This document shows, piece by piece, positions 36,807 to 44,753 of a stretch of DNA of 64,000 bases. The DNA comes from Gemmatimonadales bacterium. GTDB taxonomy: Bacteria; Gemmatimonadota; Gemmatimonadetes; Gemmatimonadales; GWC2-71-9. Both the position numbers and the translations under genes were made by a program. Each line of letters opens with the position of its first letter. Position 1 is the first letter of the stretch. The notes beneath the pieces are model-generated. The model saw only the letters and a list, made by a program, of their open reading frames with translations, was not told the DNA's origin and did no database searches. The DNA lies in contig JAHBVU010000009.1 of the NCBI GenBank assembly GCA_019637315.1, positions 1 through 64,000 of the forward strand, read 5' to 3'.

Positions 36807-37498
36807 CACCGCCTCCTCGGCGTGAAGGAAAACGCCACCTGCAGGATGTCCGACCCCCACCCGGCGGGCAGCGGACCAAACGCCCGGTCCTCGGCCGCCT
36901 GTTCGACGGCCCCCTGCGCTTCCAGATCAAAGGTGTAGTTGCGTGACGACCGAATCACCCGGATATCCCGGACCGAGCCGTCCCGCATTACGGTAAAGCT
37001 GATTTCCGCCTCGAGCGCCCCCGCCCCGACCGGTCGAGCCCAACGGCGCAACACCTCGTTGACGATCCGGTTCAGATAGTCCGGATACGGAAATGTGGCG
37101 CCCTGCACCCTGACGTTGTCCACGTCGGTGCCAGTGCTTGGCGTGGCCCCCGGAACCGGTTGATTCTGGGTTCGCGTCGGAGGGGCGGGCGTGGCCTTCG
37201 GATCGACGGTCGGCGGCGGTGTTCGCTGCGGCGTGCGCTGTGGCACCGGCGACGGCGCCGGCGACACCTTGGGCGGCGCCGGAGGTGGCGGCGGCACCGA
37301 CGGCGGTACCACTCGAGCCGTGGAGGTCGTCGGTGCCGGCGCGGCAACGAGATTCACCGAATAGATCATCGGCGACGGTCCACTGGTCCCGCGCGACGTA
37401 AGCAGCAGCACCGCGACCAGCAACGCATGCACGGTAAGCGTCCCCCCGACCCCGGCCAGGACGCCTTCCCGAGATGCGGTCGCGCGCCGAAAGATCAT
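36806..37498 (-). CDS. TolA/TonB-like energy transducer
   Basis: A 230-residue protein. The N-terminal cytoplasmic stub is followed by one transmembrane helix (about 15-35, GTLTVHALLVAVLLLTS). A long proline-rich periplasmic spacer (about 55-130) precedes a TonB/TolA-type C-terminal domain (about 140-230; YLNRIVNEVLRRWARP, SFTVMRDGSVRDIRVIRSS). Between tolR and tolB this is the TolA position, but the domain is closer to the TonB C-terminal class than to E. coli TolA. It passes the proton-motive force from TolQR to TolB/Pal. The ATG at 37498 overlaps the tolR stop (ATGA); a longer upstream frame is only the shadow of tolR. Confidence 0.88.
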   Translation of the reverse strand: MIFRRATASREGVLAGVGGTLTVHALLVAVLLLTSRGTSGPSPMIYSVNLVAAPAPTTSTARVVPPSVPPPPPAPPKVSPAPSPVPQRTPQRTPPPTVDPKATPAPPTRTQNQPVPGATPSTGTDVDNVRVQGATFPYPDYLNRIVNEVLRRWARPVGAGALEAEISFTVMRDGSVRDIRVIRSSRNYTFDLEAQGAVEQAAEDRAFGPLPAGWGSDILQVAFSFTPRRR

Positions 37499-37926
37499 CG
37501 TCGGATATCTTCCGCTTCGGTCACCAGCCCCGCCGAGGTAATCCCCGCCTCGTGCAGCGCGGCAATCACCCGGACCACGTTGCCATACGGCGTTGCGCGA
37601 TCGCCCCGGACAAAGACCCCGGTTGCATTGCGCTGATCCATCAGCCGCCGGACGGTGGCCTGCAGCTCGGCCGCCGACACCGGAATGTCGTCTACGAAAA
37701 CCTGCCCGGCGCGATCGACCGTGATGACGACGCCGTCTTTGGCCGCGAGCGGGGCCGTCGACGCCTGAGGCAACTGGACGTCGACCCCGCCCATCATGAT
37801 CGGCGCCGTAATGATGAAGATGATGAGCAGCACGAGCGCCACGTCGACCAGCGGCGTCATGTTGATCTCGGTATTGACCGCAAGGCGCTTGCGACCGAGG
37901 CTGGCTCCACTGATTCCACCCGCCAT
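37495..37926 (-). CDS. tolR: Tol-Pal proton-channel subunit TolR (ExbD family)
   Basis: A 143-residue protein with a single transmembrane helix (about 25-45). It begins INMTPLVDVALVLLIIFIIT, whose aspartate is the conserved protonatable residue of ExbD/TolR/MotB. The periplasmic domain follows (VDVQLPQASTAPL, VVITVDRAGQVFVDD). With TolQ it forms the proton channel that energises the TolA-like protein. It begins three bases after tolQ and overlaps the next gene by ATGA. Confidence 0.93.
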   Translation of the reverse strand: MAGGISGASLGRKRLAVNTEINMTPLVDVALVLLIIFIITAPIMMGGVDVQLPQASTAPLAAKDGVVITVDRAGQVFVDDIPVSAAELQATVRRLMDQRNATGVFVRGDRATPYGNVVRVIAALHEAGITSAGLVTEAEDIRR

Positions 37927-37929
37927 CGT

Positions 37930-38646
37930 CTACAACCACCCTTCCCGAGCCATCCAGCCGACCAGGCCGTTGGCAAAGCCCTCGAGCTCCGATTCGAGCT
38001 GCGCGATCTTGTTGGCAAAGAAGTTGTACGCCATCAACGCTGGAATCGCGGCGCCGATACCGGCCGCCGTGGCAATCAGGGCGTCGGCAATACCCGGAGC
38101 GACCGCCGCCATGTTGCCGCTTCCCTGCGAACCAAGCCCCACGAAGGTGTGCATCACGCCGAGCACCGTGCCGAGCAGGCCGAGCAAGGGACTCACCGTG
38201 CCAATCGTGGCCAGGAAGGAGACATTCCGGGTCGCCACGTCCCGCTCGACCCCGACCTCCTTGGCCAGCATCATCTTGAAAACGTCGAGCTGGGTCGGCG
38301 TCAGTCCCACCTTCTCGGCAGGTCCTTCTCGCGTAAACCCCGGCACCAGTTCACCATAGAAGTTCATGGCCTCGCGAAACAGGCGGCTGAAGGGCGAGGG
38401 CGGGAGCTTCATCGCGACTCGATACGCATCAGGCAGCTTCGGCGCCCCCTCGATGGCCGTGAAGAACCGGTCGGCCTGACGGCGGACCTTCCGGAACTGC
38501 CACCATTTGACCCCCATCACGAACCAGGAGTAGATCGAGAGGATCGCGATGACGACGAGCACAGCCACGGTAATGGGCGTCGCAATCGCAAGCAGCTCGC
38601 GCACGGAACCCGGAGCGACATCGGACCCTTGGACGACGAAAAGCAT
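37930..38646 (-). CDS. tolQ: Tol-Pal proton-channel subunit TolQ (ExbB family)
   Basis: A 238-residue MotA/TolQ/ExbB protein with three transmembrane helices: one near 20-45, then two after a cytoplasmic loop, in LATIGTVSPLLGLLGTVLGVMHTF and ADALIATAAGIGAAIPALMAYNFF. It pairs with TolR. The ATG at 38646 has a GGAGAG ribosome-binding site four bases upstream; the longer frame to 38682 would pass through that site. It is the first gene of the Tol-Pal operon and lies about 115 bases downstream of the terminator that ends the LysM gene. I see no convincing promoter hexamers in that gap. Confidence 0.93.
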   Translation of the reverse strand: MLFVVQGSDVAPGSVRELLAIATPITVAVLVVIAILSIYSWFVMGVKWWQFRKVRRQADRFFTAIEGAPKLPDAYRVAMKLPPSPFSRLFREAMNFYGELVPGFTREGPAEKVGLTPTQLDVFKMMLAKEVGVERDVATRNVSFLATIGTVSPLLGLLGTVLGVMHTFVGLGSQGSGNMAAVAPGIADALIATAAGIGAAIPALMAYNFFANKIAQLESELEGFANGLVGWMAREGWL

Positions 38647-38760
38647 CCACTCTCCTCGAAATGAAGGCCAAAGCCTCGGCACCCTGCGGTAAACCGAAGC
38701 CGTCCCGAGCCACAGGCGAGGGGAGACGCCCGAAGCCCATCGACGTTGACAGACAACAAG

Positions 38761-38794
38761 ATAAAAGCAAACGGGGCCGTTATGGACGGCCCCG
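38761..38794 (-). terminator. intrinsic terminator after the LysM gene
   Basis: A 9-bp perfect stem (38772-38780 with 38786-38794) with a five-base loop is followed on the minus strand by a T-rich run (GTTTGCTTTTAT) at 38771-38761. It separates the LysM gene from the Tol-Pal operon. Confidence 0.75.
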
Positions 38795-38827
38795 CGCGAT
38801 TCAATTTGACTCTGATTGGTGGAGCGA

Positions 38828-40000
38828 TCAGGTCGGCAGCTTGCCGACCTGCTTGACCGGCGTCCCCGGCGGGATATCGGGTGAGATCACGTTCACGATT
38901 CGGACCGTGGCGGACCGCTCGCGGACGTGAACGACCTGAACGACGGCCATCAGCTCATCGATGGTACCTGCCCCGCCAGCAACCCGCGCCTCCGGAGCAC
39001 GGCGAATCTCGAAGAGATCACCCCGGGCCACTCCGTCCCGGCTGCCGCGATCGATGAAGAGAAACTGCTGCGGCTGTGCCAGCTCACGCAGCTCCCGGCG
39101 GGCCAGAACCGTCCCGGTCACACCGTCGGCCACCGGCAGCGCGCGGCTGGTGCCTCCGTCCGTGAAGGGCTCGACCGGCAGCAACAGCTGTTCGCTCCGA
39201 ATCGGGCCATAAACCGAGACCACTGTCCCAATCAACTGGGCGCCGGTAACCTCCGTCACGCGGATCATCCCCGTCGGGAGGACGATCTGACCATAGCCGG
39301 CAGGCCCCGGATTGAGCTGGACCACGAGCAGCGAGTCGCCAACCCGGTAGGTCGCACCTTCGGGGGCACGAATCGCCACCGTCGTGTGGAGCGTCGCCGA
39401 GGTCCGGTTGCTCAAGTTGCTGATCTGGGGAGGAGTGACCGTACCAAGCAGCACACCAAATGGCAGCGAGGCGTCTTCGGTCAGGAACCCGGCCGAATGG
39501 AACTCACCCGACCGCAAGGCGCGGTACGGCTGGTCCCGATAAGTCCGAAGCGCCGAGGTCGCGTCGACCGCCCGACGTCGCCGGAAGGTCGTGTCCTGCT
39601 GCTCCTCAGTTGGCTCACTCGGGAAGGTCACCACGCCGCGTGCCGGGCGCTGCGGGGTGGGCAACGAGACCTCCGGAGCCGGAGGCGTCGCGACGGCCGG
39701 GGCGGGCTCGGCAGGGCTGACCCGCTCACCATCGAGCGGTACGCGGAGCACCTGTCCCGGCTCGATTCGATTCGGATTGCCGAGCACATCACGGTTCAGC
39801 TCGAAAATACGGCTCCACTGGTGGTGGTCGCCCAGGAGCTGCCTGGCAATCGAGAAGAGAGTATCGCCTGGCCGGACCGTGTAGGTCGCGGCCGGGCGGC
39901 CGGCTGCCTGGGACACCGCGGCCGAAAATGGAACGGCCGCGGCGCCCAGCAGAACCAGGCTCGCGAACAGCTTAGAACGGCAAGTCGTCTTCCTCGGCAT
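38828..40000 (-). CDS. LysM-domain exported protein
   Basis: A 390-residue protein. The N-terminal signal peptide (about 1-33, MPRKTTCRSKLFASLVLLGA) is followed by one LysM peptidoglycan-binding domain at about 38-85 (TYTVRPGDTLFSIARQLLGD, NRIEPGQVLRVP). The rest (about 90-390) is a mixed-beta region of unknown family that includes two similar barrel-like segments with FEIRR and RIVNVISPDIPPG. It probably sits in the periplasm on the cell wall. The ATG at 40000 lies within the 3' end of ssb (29-base overlap); the upstream extension reads the ssb tail in another frame and was rejected. Confidence 0.82.
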   Translation of the reverse strand: MPRKTTCRSKLFASLVLLGAAAVPFSAAVSQAAGRPAATYTVRPGDTLFSIARQLLGDHHQWSRIFELNRDVLGNPNRIEPGQVLRVPLDGERVSPAEPAPAVATPPAPEVSLPTPQRPARGVVTFPSEPTEEQQDTTFRRRRAVDATSALRTYRDQPYRALRSGEFHSAGFLTEDASLPFGVLLGTVTPPQISNLSNRTSATLHTTVAIRAPEGATYRVGDSLLVVQLNPGPAGYGQIVLPTGMIRVTEVTGAQLIGTVVSVYGPIRSEQLLLPVEPFTDGGTSRALPVADGVTGTVLARRELRELAQPQQFLFIDRGSRDGVARGDLFEIRRAPEARVAGGAGTIDELMAVVQVVHVRERSATVRIVNVISPDIPPGTPVKQVGKLPT

Positions 40001-40437
40001 CAAGCGCCTCCGGGAAATCATCGAACGATTCCTTCTTGCCCGCCGCCGGAGCCGCAGCGCTCGCGCGGGCCGGGGAAAAGGACTCGCCGTCAGAACCACC
40101 ACGACCGGACAACAGGATCAGTTCGCGAGCGGTGATCTCGGTGGTGTACCGAGTCTGCCCCTCCTTGTCCTGCCAGCTCCGATACTGATGGACCCTTCGA
40201 CGTAGACCTTGTCGCCCTTACAATACCGCTCGGCGATGTCAGCAAGGTTCGAGCCCTTGTTGTTCCAGAGCACCACCCGATGCCACCTGTCTTTCCTTAC
40301 CCGCCGCTCTGCCCCTTCCAGCGGCGGCCCGTGGCCACCGACAACGTGGCAACCCGCCCCCCGTTTGCGGTGCTCCGGACCTCAGGATCGGAACCAAGGT
40401 TCCCAATCAGGGTGACTTTGTTGAGACTGCGGCTCAT
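39972..40437 (-). pseudogene. ssb: single-stranded DNA-binding protein, broken by two frameshifts
   Basis: The ATG at 40437, with AGGAGAG upstream, opens MSRSLNKVTLIGNLGSDPEV, a perfect SSB start, and runs to GRRWKGQSGG before a TAA at 40299-40297. The protein resumes in the second frame (WHRVVLWNNKGSNLADIAERY...KVYVEGSI). Near 40187 it shifts again to the third frame (YRSWQDKEGQTRYTTEITAREL...). That frame ends with the acidic tip AEEDDLPF and TAA at 39974-39972. Each break is cured by one extra base: near 40298-40306 (making GEVRKDRWH) and between 40187 and 40186 (making SIEYRSW). The repaired protein would be about 155 residues, normal for SSB. Because SSB is essential and everything else is intact, sequencing or assembly error is more likely than true loss. 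Confidence 0.88.
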
Positions 40438-40535
40438 GGCGAACTCTCCTAACGATTCAGGGCAGGAACACCGGGGACGCCACCACGATAGCGACGCCAC
40501 AAGTTGTTGTTGTTACCAAACTTACGCACATTGTA

Positions 40536-41006
40536 TCAAATCAACACCATTTCGAAATCAAGCCGAAGAACCAGGGCGTGTTCACGCGGCTTGCGATAGT
40601 AATCAGCCCGAAATCCCACCGGGCGAAAGCCGAGAGAACCGTACAGCCGCTTGGCGGCCTCGTTCGACTCCCGGACCTCGAGAAACACCGACTGGGCACC
40701 GCCCGAACGCACCGAAACCAGGACTTCTTCGAGCAGGCGGCGACCGAGCCCGGCCTGCCGGTGTTCGGGCACGACCGCAATGTTCAGGATCTCGGCTTCA
40801 CCCGCAACGACCCGCGCAAAGACGTATCCTGCAAGGCGCATTTCCGGCCCGCCCTCAACGACTACGTGGCCAACCACTGTATCGTTTTCAAACAACTCGG
40901 CAATCCCCGCCCTGCTCCAGGGGTCCGAGAACGAGCGCTGCTCTGCCCCGGCCAGGGCCTCGAGGTCAGCCCGCTCGACCCGTCGAATCCGATAGCGATC
41001 GGCCAT
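40536..41006 (-). CDS. rimI: ribosomal-protein alanine N-acetyltransferase RimI-like
   Basis: GNAT acetyltransferase of 156 residues. Core motifs are VVAGEAEILNIAVVPEHRQAG, then GLGRRLLEEVL for acetyl-CoA binding, and SNEAAKRLYGSLGF. In E. coli RimI acetylates the N-terminus of ribosomal protein bS18; homologues can have other protein targets. It directly follows tsaB, as is common, and its ATG at 41006 lies 41 bases inside the tsaB 3' end. The upstream frame extension is low-complexity and was rejected. Confidence 0.85.
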   Translation of the reverse strand: MADRYRIRRVERADLEALAGAEQRSFSDPWSRAGIAELFENDTVVGHVVVEGGPEMRLAGYVFARVVAGEAEILNIAVVPEHRQAGLGRRLLEEVLVSVRSGGAQSVFLEVRESNEAAKRLYGSLGFRPVGFRADYYRKPREHALVLRLDFEMVLI

Positions 41007-41682
41007 GGGTTCGCTCCCACTTTGCCTGTGCCTCGGCGGGCCGCCCGTACTCCGGCTCCCAGGTCGAAGGCGCCTCGATACTCCAGGCCCCGCCCGGGAC
41101 CCCAATGAGGTCGATCAAGGTCCGAGCATCCGGCTTCCCGTCCTCCTCAGACACCACCAGACCCGCAACGCCCCATGCAACCATCTCGGCCTCCGGAAGA
41201 TCGCCCACGAGACGATCCACCGTCAGGTCCTGGAGGTTCCCATGCCCTGGACTGGCCACAGTGGGCGCAAACAGCGTCTCGATCCGGTCGTCCAGGATCC
41301 AGTACCCGGCCGCGTACACCTCGCCACGAAGCGCCGAGCCGACCCCCACGACCCGCGTACCAACCGCCGCATCGCGCGCCGCACGCACCAGCAGCGTCGA
41401 CGCCGTCCAGAACGGCAGCCTGCGCACTTGCCAGACACCCTTGGCCCAGGAGGTCGCAACCCGAAGCCCGGTAAAGCTGCCAGGGCCGTCGCTCACAGCA
41501 AGCGCCTCGACCTCGCTCAGCCCGGCGGCCCCCATCTCGTCGAGCACCTCGTTGACCAAACGGGGCAAGGCACCGGCGTGCCGGCGGGCTCCACTCAGCG
41601 CACGAACCGCCTGGCGCCCCCGAGGCTGACCCAACGCCACCGACAGGCGGTCCGTAGCGGCATCCACGGCAAGTACCATCAT
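40966..41682 (-). CDS. tsaB: tRNA threonylcarbamoyladenosine biosynthesis protein TsaB
   Basis: A 238-residue ASKHA-fold protein, an inactive paralogue of TsaD that scaffolds the TsaB-TsaD-TsaE complex making t6A37 on ANN-decoding tRNAs. The N-terminus MVLAVDAATDRLSVALG and the region SDGPGSFTGLRVATSWAKG are diagnostic. The ATG at 41682 overlaps the tsaE stop (ATGA). TsaD is not in the window. Confidence 0.9.
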   Translation of the reverse strand: MMVLAVDAATDRLSVALGQPRGRQAVRALSGARRHAGALPRLVNEVLDEMGAAGLSEVEALAVSDGPGSFTGLRVATSWAKGVWQVRRLPFWTASTLLVRAARDAAVGTRVVGVGSALRGEVYAAGYWILDDRIETLFAPTVASPGHGNLQDLTVDRLVGDLPEAEMVAWGVAGLVVSEEDGKPDARTLIDLIGVPGGAWSIEAPSTWEPEYGRPAEAQAKWERTHGRSLSDSTGRAG

Positions 41683-42086
41683 GAGAGCGAGATCCAGCGG
41701 CTGTCGGGGTCGTCGGCATACTCGAGCCGAACCCGGTGGGTCGGGTCCGGGACCCATCCGGCAGCTCGCTCAGGCCATTCCACCAGCAGGGCCTGTCCCT
41801 GCACCAGCGAATCCCAGTCGAGGTCGCGGCCTTCCTCTGCACGCGTCAGGCGGTAGCAATCGACATGGTAGACCGGACCAAGCGGGCCGTCGTACCGGTG
41901 CACCAACCCATAGGTGGGACTGGTCACCTCGCCGACCACGCCCAACCCCTGAACGATGCTGCGCACCATCGTGGTCTTGCCGGCCCCCATCTCCCCTTCG
42001 AGCCAGACCACGCCATGGCGCACCAGGTTCCGGCCCATCTGCTCACCCAGCGCGGCGAGCTGCGGCTCGTTCACCAGATGCCGCAT
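41679..42086 (-). CDS. tsaE: tRNA threonylcarbamoyladenosine biosynthesis ATPase TsaE
   Basis: A 135-residue P-loop ATPase. Walker A EGEMGAGKTT is at 30-39. The TSPTYGLVHRY switch and the YHVDCYRL segment are typical of TsaE (YjeE). ATP hydrolysis by TsaE is needed for multi-turnover t6A synthesis. The ATG at 42086 follows the uvrB stop by four bases; the long in-frame extension upstream belongs to uvrB in another frame. Confidence 0.93.
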   Translation of the reverse strand: MRHLVNEPQLAALGEQMGRNLVRHGVVWLEGEMGAGKTTMVRSIVQGLGVVGEVTSPTYGLVHRYDGPLGPVYHVDCYRLTRAEEGRDLDWDSLVQGQALLVEWPERAAGWVPDPTHRVRLEYADDPDSRWISLS

Positions 42087-42090
42087 CGTC

Positions 42091-44163
42091 CTACCGCCGC
42101 CCCCGCCGAGCCATCCGCCGAGGCTGAGCGGACCCGGCGGAGGGCCGAGCGACGTTGCCCGCATCGAGGGCTCGGAGTTCGTTGAGCTGGTCCCTGAGCA
42201 GGGCCGCCAGCTCGAACTCGAGGTTGGCCGCAGCCTCCCGCATCTGATGTTCGAGCGCCTGGATAGCCTTGGCACGCGACGCCGGGTCACGCAAGTCCGG
42301 CGCAGCCGGTTTGTCGCGCTTGTCCTTCCCGGTCGGGCGCTCGGTCCGCGCATCGGCCACGTATGTTGAAAGCCGTACTTCGTCGAACGACTTCGTGATC
42401 GATCGAGGCGTCACCGCGTGCTCGGTGTTATACGCTAACTGCCGGGCACGGCGGCGATCCATTTCGTCGAGGGCGCGCCGCATCGAGCCGGTGACTTTGT
42501 CGGCGTACAGAATGCCCAGGCCGTTGAGATTCCGAGCCGCCCGGCCGACGGTCTGGATCAGGGAACGATCGCTCCGCAGAAAGCCTTCCTGGTCGGCATC
42601 GAGAATGGCCACCAGCGACACCTCCGGCAGGTCGAGCCCTTCGCGCAACAGATTAATGCCCACCAGGACGTCGAAATCGCCCAGCCGAAGCCCGCGCAGA
42701 ATCTCCATCCGCTCGATCGCATCGATGTCGGAGTGCAGATAGCGCACCCGAACCCCGACCTGCTGCAGGTAATCCGAAAGGTCCTCGGCCATCCGCTTGG
42801 TGAGCGTCGTCACGAGGACTCGCTCGCGCAGGCGAACCCGCTCCCGGATTTCTCCCAGCAGATCGTCGACCTGCCCGCGCACCGGACGAATCTCGACCCG
42901 CGGGTCGACCAGAAAGGTCGGTCGAATGATCTGCTCGACGACATGCCCCTCTGACAAGCCCAGCTCGAGGTCGCCGGGGGTGGCGGACACCGACAGCATC
43001 TGCGGAGCCAGCGCCATGAACTCGTCGAAATGGAGCGGTCGATTGTCCAGGGCGGAGGGCAGCCGGAAGCCGTACTCGACCAGCGTCTGCTTGCGGGCCC
43101 GATCGCCGTTGAACATCCCGCCGATTTGCGGCAGACTGACGTGCGACTCGTCGACCACCACCAGGAAATCGGCCGGAAAGTAGTCGATCAGACAAGCCGG
43201 GCGTTCCCCCGCCTGACGCCCCGAGATCAGCCGCGAGTAGTTCTCGATGCCGGGACAGGTGCCGATCTCGAGCAGCATATCGATGTCGAAGTTGGTACGA
43301 GACTCGAGCCGCTGCGCTTCCAGCAGCTTCCCCGCAACCCGCAGCTCCAGCAGACGCTCGGCCAGCTCGGCACGAATCAGCCCGACGGCCCGCTCGATGG
43401 CCGGGCGCTCGGTCACGAAATGCTTGGCCGGGAAGATGGCGCAATGCTCGAGCTGCGCGATCGTCTTGCCGGAGACCGGATGAATCTTGGTGATCCGCTC
43501 GATCACGTCGCCCCAGAGCTCGATTCGTACCGCCTGCTCCGCATACGCGGGGAAGATCTCGACCGTGTCGCCCCGGACTCGGAAGGCCCCAGGCTCGAAC
43601 GAGACGTCGTTCCTGTGATACTGGATCGCCACCAGGTCGGAGAGAATCGCGTCCCGGCCACGCTCCTGACCGACCCGAAGATTGAACATCATGCTCCGGT
43701 ACGTCGCCGGATCTCCCAAGCCGTAGATGGCGCTCACCGTTGCGACGATGACGACATCCTCCCGCTCCATCAGGCTCGAGGTGGCTCGGAGCCGAAGCGA
43801 CTCGATGTCCTCGTTGATCGAGGCGTCCTTCTCGATGTAGAGATCACTCGACGGAACGTAGGCTTCGGGCTGGTAGTAGTCGTAGTACGAGACGAAGTAC
43901 TCGACCGCGTTGTTGGGCAGGAACTGCTTCAGCTCACCGTACAGCTGCGCCGCCAGCGTCTTGTTGTGCGACAGCACCAGCGTCGGCTTGCCGTAATTGG
44001 CGATCGTGTGCGCCAGCGTCAGCGTCTTGCCCGACCCGGTGACGCCGAGCAGCGTCTGATACTTCTGCCCGGCCCGCAGCCCGTTGGTCAGGGCCTCGAT
44101 TGCGGCCGGCTGGTCGCCCGCAGGGAGGAACGGCGCAATGACTTCAAACGGCGGGCTCGACAT
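42091..44163 (-). CDS. uvrB: excinuclease ABC subunit UvrB
   Basis: A 690-residue damage-verifying helicase of nucleotide excision repair. Walker A GVTGSGKT is at 40-47. The damage-probing beta-hairpin [12 protein letters not shown] is near 93-104. Helicase motifs [15 protein letters not shown] and QTVGRAARN follow, with a C-terminal UVR domain ([23 protein letters not shown]) that binds UvrC. Full family length. TATATT ends nine bases before the ATG, so the gene may have its own promoter with almost no leader. Confidence 0.97.
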   Translation of the reverse strand: MSSPPFEVIAPFLPAGDQPAAIEALTNGLRAGQKYQTLLGVTGSGKTLTLAHTIANYGKPTLVLSHNKTLAAQLYGELKQFLPNNAVEYFVSYYDYYQPEAYVPSSDLYIEKDASINEDIESLRLRATSSLMEREDVVIVATVSAIYGLGDPATYRSMMFNLRVGQERGRDAILSDLVAIQYHRNDVSFEPGAFRVRGDTVEIFPAYAEQAVRIELWGDVIERITKIHPVSGKTIAQLEHCAIFPAKHFVTERPAIERAVGLIRAELAERLLELRVAGKLLEAQRLESRTNFDIDMLLEIGTCPGIENYSRLISGRQAGERPACLIDYFPADFLVVVDESHVSLPQIGGMFNGDRARKQTLVEYGFRLPSALDNRPLHFDEFMALAPQMLSVSATPGDLELGLSEGHVVEQIIRPTFLVDPRVEIRPVRGQVDDLLGEIRERVRLRERVLVTTLTKRMAEDLSDYLQQVGVRVRYLHSDIDAIERMEILRGLRLGDFDVLVGINLLREGLDLPEVSLVAILDADQEGFLRSDRSLIQTVGRAARNLNGLGILYADKVTGSMRRALDEMDRRRARQLAYNTEHAVTPRSITKSFDEVRLSTYVADARTERPTGKDKRDKPAAPDLRDPASRAKAIQALEHQMREAAANLEFELAALLRDQLNELRALDAGNVARPSAGSAQPRRMARRGRR

Positions 44164-44172
44164 GGGGTACCC

Positions 44173-44178
44173 AATATA
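44173..44178 (-). promoter_or_regulatory. -10-like TATATT just before uvrB
   Basis: On the minus strand TATATT is separated from the uvrB ATG (44163) by nine bases, which include the palindrome GGGTACCC. Used as a -10 element it would give a leader of about two to four bases. No convincing -35 is seen. The same hexamer lies six bases before alaS. Confidence 0.3.
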
Positions 44179-44240
44179 ACACGGGTATCGGCTTTTGTTC
44201 GCCCCCGCGACTTGGGGCGTTCAGCCCTGCCCCACAGCCC

Positions 44241-44660
44241 CTAAGGCGCCTTGATCTTGCTGGCAGATTCGACCCAGCCCCACCGCTCGGCCGCGACCGG
44301 CATGACCGAAAGCCGGGCCTGGCGGACCAGTTCCCAGTCCGCATACCGGGGATCCGCCTTGACCTCGGCAAGCGTCACCGGCCGAGCCAGTTTCCGGACC
44401 GGTTCCAGGTCGATCACGACCATCCGCGGATCGTTCCCTTTCGGGTCGGGATAGGCCGCCTTGGTCACTTTCGCGATGCCGACGATCTGCTTCTCGTCAC
44501 CCGTGTGATAGATGAAGCAGAGGTCTCCCGCCGCCATGGCGCGCATGTTCCTGAGAGCCACCGCATTGGCCACGCCATCCCAGACGGCGCGCCCCTCGCG
44601 TTCGAGGTCCGCATACGAGTATGTCGACGGTTCGGTCTTGAGCAACCAACGATTGGCCAC
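44241..44660 (-). CDS. EVE-domain protein
   Basis: A 139-residue single-domain protein of the EVE/PUA-like fold. The N-terminus RWLLKTEPSTYSYADLEREG and the aromatic-cage segments AVWDGVANAVALRNMRAM and DLCFIYHTGDEKQIVGIA match the family. EVE domains read modified bases in RNA or DNA; stand-alone bacterial members are of uncertain role. The GTG at 44660 has AGGGG six bases upstream; a TTG two codons earlier overlaps that site and is less likely. It stands between rel and uvrB. Confidence 0.88.
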   Translation of the reverse strand: MANRWLLKTEPSTYSYADLEREGRAVWDGVANAVALRNMRAMAAGDLCFIYHTGDEKQIVGIAKVTKAAYPDPKGNDPRMVVIDLEPVRKLARPVTLAEVKADPRYADWELVRQARLSVMPVAAERWGWVESASKIKAP

Positions 44661-44753
44661 TTGCAACCCCTGTGGTTTGGTTCGAGTACACCCGCGTGCG
44701 CCGCTGACGGCGCCGATCTCGCTTTACCGCACCGCCCCCTGCCCGGCAATCGG

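Noticed and set aside
37499-37939. Upstream extension of the TolA/TonB gene
   Set aside because: It is the tolR coding sequence read in another frame; the ATGA overlap at 37495-37498 gives the natural start.
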